Of a stretch of DNA of 40,776 nt, positions 37,101-40,776 are shown in pieces (position 1 is the first letter of the stretch; each line of letters begins with the position of its first letter). The notes under the pieces were generated by a model that did no database searches, was not told the origin of the DNA, and saw only the letters and a list, made by a program, of their open reading frames with translations. Source of the stretch: a bacterium. GTDB lineage: Bacteria; Actinomycetota; Acidimicrobiia; Acidimicrobiales; Bin134. The position numbers were made by a program, and so were the translations under genes. The stretch is taken from NCBI GenBank assembly GCA_026709815.1, contig JAPOSH010000091.1:1-40776 (forward strand), given 5' to 3'.

Positions 37101-37671
37101 GCCGGTTGAGGTTGGCTTCTGAAGCGGCCAGCCGCCGCTCCGACTTCTCCTTGCGGCGGCGGTGCTTCAATACTCCGGCCGCCTCCTCGATGACCGCCCG
37201 GCGATCCTCGGGCCGCGCGCTCAGCACTCCCTCTATCTGGCGCTGGGAGACAATGACATGCTGTTGGCGGCCGACGCCGGAATCGCTCAGCAGCTCTTGG
37301 ACGTCGAGCAGACGACAGGGAACCCCGTTGATGGCATAGGTGCTGTCGCCGCTGCGGAACAGCGTGCGGGTGATGGTGACGTCCTCGAAATCAATGGGCA
37401 GCAGTCGGGAGGCGTTGTCGATGCTCAGCGACACTTCTGCCCGGCCCAATCCCGCCCGGGCCGCGGTTCCAGCGAAGATCACGTCGTCCATCTTGGCCGA
37501 GCGCACCGACGTCGGGGCCTGCGCCCCCAGCGCCCAGGCCACTGCGTCCACGACGTTGGACTTGCCGCTGCCATTGGGGCCCACGATGGCGGTGACGCCG
37601 GGCTCGAACACCAGCGTGGTGGGATCGGCGAAAGATTTGAATCCCTTGAGCGTCAGCGCCTTCAAGAACAC
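34177..37671 (-). CDS. smc: Chromosome segregation protein SMC
   Basis: SMC is the ATPase of the bacterial condensin, working with ScpA and ScpB. The 1164-aa length is normal. The N-terminal head has VGPNGSGKSNVVDAVAWALG (Walker A, about 30). Two long coiled coils (about 165-490 and 640-1000) rich in Glu, Arg and Ala flank the hinge (about 500-640, GIEGVVGVLLDVVDIDRGWEEAFEAAAGE). The C-terminal head has RRLSLLSGGERSLTALAFLFAVF (signature) and FYVMDEVEAALDDIN (Walker B). It sits between the Fpg-like gene and the HtrA-like gene. ScpA/ScpB are not in the window. Confidence 0.97.
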   Translation of the reverse strand: MFLKALTLKGFKSFADPTTLVFEPGVTAIVGPNGSGKSNVVDAVAWALGAQAPTSVRSAKMDDVIFAGTAARAGLGRAEVSLSIDNASRLLPIDFEDVTITRTLFRSGDSTYAINGVPCRLLDVQELLSDSGVGRQQHVIVSQRQIEGVLSARPEDRRAVIEEAAGVLKHRRRKEKSERRLAASEANLNRLSDVVREIRRQLKPLERQAEAVRRHGGLVAELSGVRRFLAGREIDQLRRRVRQLTQDQASGCRETQQITGRVEALGRELAAAEARLSEADGSDTGRALLRFEGSTERLRGLEALLAERRLRLLRDRSAGVDEDLVASLEAESDRLGQQLHEAEESEAALGPDAAALDDAEQELEQLRLSFDEQWGNERPPAAGSEVPRVKGEIRVLEASILRDQAESDRLRRNLQELQQRRQALVEELERHWSEAAEAEASQRSRQEEHQSSERLSEQARAVCEQERAVLADAVGQRQAWEARREALSLALDEARDASGAQRLVGIEGVVGVLLDVVDIDRGWEEAFEAAAGEAIAAVVASDSEVAMRAVATLEADNMSGAVLALGSSAPGASSPVVGTPLRRHVRSSAPGVDRLLDALVGGVGVVDSSREAAAAAAAHPASVVVTRRGDRFSPSGWRVGVRRSGATKGLLEDAELASARAAEAVRMGEQRLAAADSRREEAGRREARARELADSQSDAVSRARDRAAATERELRDAEVGIAALGPRCEELGERINGDRRRVGELSRELPRHEAQEAEQRARAEEMGRARQELAEKSQATGSLRSDYQVRAAGIDERRRLLTAQRAEVERRLSQMAQARAEAASRRQAIDLRLSVVDQMMQLVAQRAQETGQQLEEFRGRRARESQAAREAARQLEDLRRQRSEAEARLGRCRERDRSVEIELAEAGVRLEAAVDRCRRELDCEPGEAVAAPCPDLEQGVAPVDRIRSLEQELRIMGPVNPLALEEYEAMSERYEFTQSQIDDIRQSRRELRKVIRKIDEEIISVFSSAYSDVARNFADLFQTLFPGGEGKLRLTQPDALLDTGVEIEARPSGKNIRRLSLLSGGERSLTALAFLFAVFRSRPSPFYVMDEVEAALDDINLHRFLQLVDEFRADAQLLIVSHQKRTMEAADCLYGVSMKPGGSSKVLSEKAVVASEPKVLLGQG

Positions 37672-37737
37672 CTATTGGACCCTACCCACCGCAGCGCCGC
37701 GGTTTGCGGAACCGCGAGCTCAAGCATCCCTCGGAGA

Positions 37738-38583
37738 TCAGATCTGGCACTGCTCGCAGTAGTACGTCCACCGGCGACGGAAGCGGTATTTCTGGATGGG
37801 ACGGTGGCAGCGGGGGCAAGGCCGGCCTTTCTGACCTGCTTGCTTGAACACGTTGAGATATGCCTCATAGCCCCCCGGCTGACCGTGAGCATCCACGTAG
37901 AGCCCGTCTTCCAGGGTGGTGCCCCGATGTTTGGCGGCATCATGGAGGGTCTCCACCATCGCCCGATGCAAACGCCTGACCTCTTGAGGCCCCAACGAAC
38001 TCGGCAGGCGGTCGAACCGCAAACCGGAGGCGAACAGGATCTCGTCGGAGTAGAGCTCCCCTAGGCCGACGACTACGCGGTCATCGGTCAGCACTGCCTT
38101 CAGCTTGGCGTCTTGGGCCAAGAGGAGCTGGCCGAACATCCGCCAGGGCACCGGCTGATCCAGCGGATCAATGCCCAGCCCGTCAAGCTCGGGCACTTCT
38201 TCAAGCAGCTTTTCGGCGTTGACCAAGAACATCTCAGCATCGCCGACCGCGTCCACCAGCCGAAGCTGCCCGCTCTTGGTGAAGGTGATCGACACCATGG
38301 TGTCGGGTTCGACATCGTCCCGGTTGGCGTGGCGACGCAGTCGGCCGCCAGAGCCCAGGTGAACCACCAGCACATCTTCGGTGTCCAACCCCATGATCAG
38401 GTACAGGCCGCGACGGCGCACGTTGTTGACCTTCGCCTTCTCCAACCGCCCGACGAACTTCTTGACGCCTCCCGACCGCTTGGCGTATGCCGCCTTCGCC
38501 ACCTCCGCCGACTTGACTCGCAGACCGGACAGCTCCCGGTCCAGGTCGCGGCGGATGGTCTCGACTTCCGGCAATGCGATCAT
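37738..38583 (-). CDS. Fpg/MutM-like zinc-finger protein lacking catalytic residues
   Basis: The 281-aa protein has the Fpg/Nei fold by sequence: LPEVETIRRDLDRELSG at the N-terminus, VVHLGSGGRLRR in the beta core, a helix-two-turn-helix region (VVVGLGELYSDEILFASGLRFDRLPSSL), HRGTTLEDGLYVDAHGQPG and a C-terminal CPRCx16CEQC zinc finger. The Fpg nucleophile Pro and the Glu after Met are Ile and Ala here (MIALPEVE). The active-site Lys (RRGKY in the family) is Leu (RRRGLY), the DPRRFG-type loop reads DAVGDA, and the GNIYA Asn is Glu. It is unlikely to cut 8-oxoguanine; it may bind DNA only. ATG 38583 is fixed by GAGGAG seven bases before; the track start at 38925 lies inside rnc. Confidence 0.9.
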   Translation of the reverse strand: MIALPEVETIRRDLDRELSGLRVKSAEVAKAAYAKRSGGVKKFVGRLEKAKVNNVRRRGLYLIMGLDTEDVLVVHLGSGGRLRRHANRDDVEPDTMVSITFTKSGQLRLVDAVGDAEMFLVNAEKLLEEVPELDGLGIDPLDQPVPWRMFGQLLLAQDAKLKAVLTDDRVVVGLGELYSDEILFASGLRFDRLPSSLGPQEVRRLHRAMVETLHDAAKHRGTTLEDGLYVDAHGQPGGYEAYLNVFKQAGQKGRPCPRCHRPIQKYRFRRRWTYYCEQCQI

Positions 38584-38611
38584 CGGGTCACTCCTCGTCG
38601 GGCTGCTGTGA

Positions 38612-39319
38612 TCATGGGGCGGCGACCGCCTCGGGTTCCAAGGTGTGCCAGGCGGCGGCGGCGGCGGCCTGCTCAGCCTGCTTTTTGGACCGACCCCCGC
38701 CCCGGCCTCGCTCTTCGCCGTCGACGTGCACAACGGCCAGGAACTGCTTGGCGTGGTCGGGGCCCCTCTCAGACAGCCGGTACTCAGGAGCCTTGTAGCC
38801 GCAGCGAGCGCAATGCTCTTGCAGCCTGGTCTTGAAGTCCCGAAAGCCCGGACCTCGAGAAGCCGAGGCAATGGGTTCAGCCAGCCACCCCCGGACCAGA
38901 TCGACCAGAACCTCCCAGGGAGCATCCAAGTAGACCGCCCCGATCACCGCCTCCATGGCGTCGGAGAGGATGGACGGCTTTTCCCTGCCCCCGGAGACCT
39001 CCTCGCCGCGCCCGAGGCGGAGGGCCTTCGCCAGCTGAAGCTGCTCAGCCAGATCAGCCAGAGTCTCGGCCCGCACCACTTCAGATCGCAAAGGGGCCAG
39101 CTGGCCCTCGGCCATCTCCGGAAATGCGGTGTAGATGTGGTCGGTCACCACCAGAGCCAAAACGGAATCTCCCAAGAACTCCAGCCGCTCGTTGGAGGAG
39201 GCTCCGGCGTGGTCGGCGCACCAAGAACGGTGGGTCAGCGCCTCGACCAGCAAGCCGGGCTGGTTGAAGCGGTAGCCGAGGCGGTCGACTAGAGCGGCGA
39301 TGTCAGGGTCGGCGGTCAG
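38612..39319 (-). CDS. rnc: Ribonuclease III (apparent CTG start)
   Basis: RNase III cuts double-stranded RNA in rRNA precursors and mRNAs. The RNase III domain shows LTHRSWCADHAGASSNERLEFLGDSVLALVV, the catalytic signature, and SDAMEAVIGAVYLD with the second acidic cluster; a dsRNA-binding domain follows (DFKTRLQEHCARCGYKAPEYRL, GRGGGRSKKQAEQAAAAAAW). The track start at TTG 39253 removes the conserved N-terminal helix. The open frame continues upstream as ADPDIAALVDRLGYRFNQPG, and the only plausible start is CTG 39319, which overlaps the acpP stop as CTGA. That gives 235 residues, the normal length. The start is inferred; the identity is certain. Confidence 0.94.
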   Translation of the reverse strand: MTADPDIAALVDRLGYRFNQPGLLVEALTHRSWCADHAGASSNERLEFLGDSVLALVVTDHIYTAFPEMAEGQLAPLRSEVVRAETLADLAEQLQLAKALRLGRGEEVSGGREKPSILSDAMEAVIGAVYLDAPWEVLVDLVRGWLAEPIASASRGPGFRDFKTRLQEHCARCGYKAPEYRLSERGPDHAKQFLAVVHVDGEERGRGGGRSKKQAEQAAAAAAWHTLEPEAVAAP

Positions 39320-39615
39320 GAGCTTCGACTCAGCCGGCCGTGGACGTAGTCGACGGCATCTCTCACCGTCTTGAGGTCCTCCAAGTCTTCGTCGTCGATG
39401 CTGAAGCCGACCGTCCTCTCGCTCAATTCCTCTTCCAACGTCTCCACCAGCTCAATGAGCGCCAGAGAATCGGCGTCGAGGTCGCCGGCGAAGGCCTGGC
39501 CTTCGGTGATCCGGTCGGGCGAGATCTCCAAGATGTCGGCCAAGCACTCGGTGACGAGGACCAACACCCCGTCGCGATCCAGCGGACTCTGCTCGACATG
39601 GGTTTCGGATGGCAC
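39316..39615 (-). CDS. acpP: Acyl carrier protein
   Basis: ACP carries fatty acyl chains on a 4'-phosphopantetheine attached to Ser. The carrier domain includes VTECLADILEISPDRITEGQAFAGDLDADSLALIELVETLEEEL; the Ser of DADSL is the attachment site. The C-terminus is TVRDAVDYVHGRLSRSS. The track start at 39717 lies upstream of the gap; GTG 39615, preceded by GGAG at five bases, yields 99 residues, near the family's usual 75-100. It sits between plsX and rnc, the common order. Confidence 0.94.
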   Translation of the reverse strand: MPSETHVEQSPLDRDGVLVLVTECLADILEISPDRITEGQAFAGDLDADSLALIELVETLEEELSERTVGFSIDDEDLEDLKTVRDAVDYVHGRLSRSS

Positions 39616-39642
39616 GTCATCTCCGGGGCGGCTCAGCAATAC

Positions 39643-39663
39643 GGCGTATGATGAGTATACGCC
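39643..39663 (-). promoter_or_regulatory. Inverted repeat with a -10-like TATACT upstream of acpP
   Basis: The gap between plsX and acpP contains ggcgtat and atacgcc as perfect 7-base arms around a 7-base loop. On the minus strand the same stretch reads TATACT about 40 bases before the acpP GTG, resembling a -10 box in a GC-rich genome. There is no clear -35 hexamer and no U-tract. It could be a promoter with an overlapping operator or the remains of a plsX terminator. Confidence 0.35.
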
Positions 39664-39704
39664 AATATGCCATCCTTGCTGCCCACTGAGGCGGCCGCGA
39701 ATCT

Positions 39705-40700
39705 CTATTCCGAGCACAGGATCCGGCGCAGCGTTCCGACAGTCCCGCGTTCGGCCAGTTCATAGGCCACCTGTATGGCGTTGGCCAATGCCCGTGGCGA
39801 GGAAGCGCCATGGCTGATGATGCTCACACCGCCCACCCCCAGCAGGATGGCGCCCCCAACCGAATCAGGGTTGAACTCGTCGTACAGCGGTGCCAGCGCG
39901 GGGGCCAGCAGCTCGGCCCCCCGGCGGGCCTCTTCAGAGGAATCGAACGCACGCCGAAGCGCCCCGATCAGCTGCTGGGCCACCCCCTCGGCCGTCTTGA
40001 GCGCGACGTTCCCGGTGAATCCGTCGGTGACGATCACGTCCACCAGGTCCGCCAGCAGGTCCCGACCCTCCACATTGCCGGCGAAAACCGCTCCGGCCGT
40101 GGTCTGCCAGGCCGCGTCCTCCAGCCGCTCGAAAGCTTCTTTGACCAGGGGCGATCCCTTGCCGGCCTCCTCCCCGATGGACAAGAGCCCGACTCTGGGC
40201 TCTGAAACGCCCCAGCGATCGCGGCAGTACACCGCGCCCATCTGGGCGAACTGCACCAGCCATTCGGCGCTGCACTCGGTGTTGGCGCCCGAGTCCAGCA
40301 TCACGTTGGGCCAGGCCCGACCGGGAACGACGATCGGAGTGGCGATGGCCGGTCGAGACACCCCTCGAATCCGGCCCATCCTGAGCAAGGATGCCGCCAT
40401 CGCCGCGCCGGTGTTGCCCGCGCTGACCATGGCCGAGGCCCGACCGTCGCGAACGGCTTCTGCCGCCCGGACCAGCGAAGAGTCCTTCATCTTCCGAACG
40501 CTCGACGCCGCCTCGGCGCCCATGGCGATCACCTGCGACGCCGGAACGACCTCCAGGCCGCCGGCTTCAGACAGCTGCTCGGGCTGTCCCACCAGCAATA
40601 CGGGAACACCCCGTTCGGCGGCCATCCGAGCACCGGCCACCACCGATCGGGGAGCATCGTCACCCCCCATTGCATCGACGGCGACGGGAAGCGGCGTCAA
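39705..40700 (-). CDS. plsX: Phosphate acyltransferase PlsX
   Basis: PlsX makes acyl-phosphate from acyl-ACP and phosphate, feeding PlsY in phosphatidic acid synthesis. The sequence has VAVDAMGGDDAPRSVVAGA near the start, VSAGNTGAAMAASLLRMGRI and MLDSGANTECSAEWLVQFAQMG in the middle, and DVIVTDGFTGNVALKTAEG with VGGAILLGVGGVSIISHG toward the C-terminus. TTG 40700, with AAGGG six bases before it, gives 331 residues; the frame is open to the window edge at 40775 but that part does not resemble PlsX. The genes further upstream (often rpmF) fall outside the window. Confidence 0.96.
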   Translation of the reverse strand: MTPLPVAVDAMGGDDAPRSVVAGARMAAERGVPVLLVGQPEQLSEAGGLEVVPASQVIAMGAEAASSVRKMKDSSLVRAAEAVRDGRASAMVSAGNTGAAMAASLLRMGRIRGVSRPAIATPIVVPGRAWPNVMLDSGANTECSAEWLVQFAQMGAVYCRDRWGVSEPRVGLLSIGEEAGKGSPLVKEAFERLEDAAWQTTAGAVFAGNVEGRDLLADLVDVIVTDGFTGNVALKTAEGVAQQLIGALRRAFDSSEEARRGAELLAPALAPLYDEFNPDSVGGAILLGVGGVSIISHGASSPRALANAIQVAYELAERGTVGTLRRILCSE

Positions 40701-40776
40701 TTCACGCCCTTCGATCGGCGGGGAGGGGAAGATCAGGCCACTTCGACCGCTTCTCGGCCCGCGTCCCAGCCGCAAA

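Overview
The window is an ordinary but unusually dense block of housekeeping genes from a high-GC bacterial chromosome. The sequence suggests an actinobacterium, most likely of the class Acidimicrobiia. The grounds are: GTG/TTG starts are common; third codon positions are GC-rich; ribosomal protein S16 carries a long Ala/Asp/Glu-rich tail; the prolyl-tRNA synthetase is the short archaeal/eukaryotic-type form; and the order rpsB-tsf-pyrH-frr-cdsA-dxr-rseP-ispG-proS is actinobacterial. The taxonomic call is an inference from family knowledge, not a database search.

Thirty-six of 39 coding features lie on the minus strand, so transcription runs from the right edge to the left. In that direction the layout is: (1) plsX, acpP, rnc, an Fpg-like gene, smc, an HtrA-type protease, ftsY, ffh (lipid precursor, RNA processing, chromosome condensation, SRP targeting); (2) rpsP, a KH-domain gene, rimM, trmD, rplS, yraN (ribosome and tRNA maturation); (3) a c-type cytochrome lipoprotein with a tiny divergent membrane-protein ORF; (4) yifB/comM, dprA, a XerC-like recombinase and a degenerate LytM/M23 protein (DNA processing and envelope); (5) rpsB, tsf, pyrH, frr, cdsA, dxr, rseP, ispG, proS (translation, phospholipid and MEP isoprenoid synthesis, membrane proteolysis); (6) rimP, nusA, infB, rbfA, truB, ribF, rpsO, pnp (transcription-translation coupling, ribosome assembly, RNA decay); (7) dapB and SURF1. 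The plus-strand features are a ribokinase-family gene between ribF and rpsO, the 36-residue ORF at 27109, and the 3' end of an unknown gene at the left edge. Many neighbours overlap by 1-14 bases (ATGA, GTGA, TGATG), pointing to a few long translationally coupled operons.

No RNA gene, CRISPR array, insertion sequence, prophage or defence system was seen, and no new multi-gene system is claimed. The most interesting points are: an Fpg/MutM-position protein that lacks nearly all catalytic and DNA-reading residues of the family while keeping its zinc finger; a LytM-domain protein that has lost its zinc ligands; an unannotated 36-aa single-span membrane ORF; two conserved genes (rimM, rnc) whose full-length products need a CTG start or, for rimM, a one-base frame correction; near-perfect 66-bp tandem repeats in the PNPase tail; a long stem-loop between rpsO and pnp; a 21-bp tandem duplication across the stop codon of the KH gene; and the absence of ylxR, rnhB and lepB from their usual places. 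All intergenic stretches are shorter than 300 bases.
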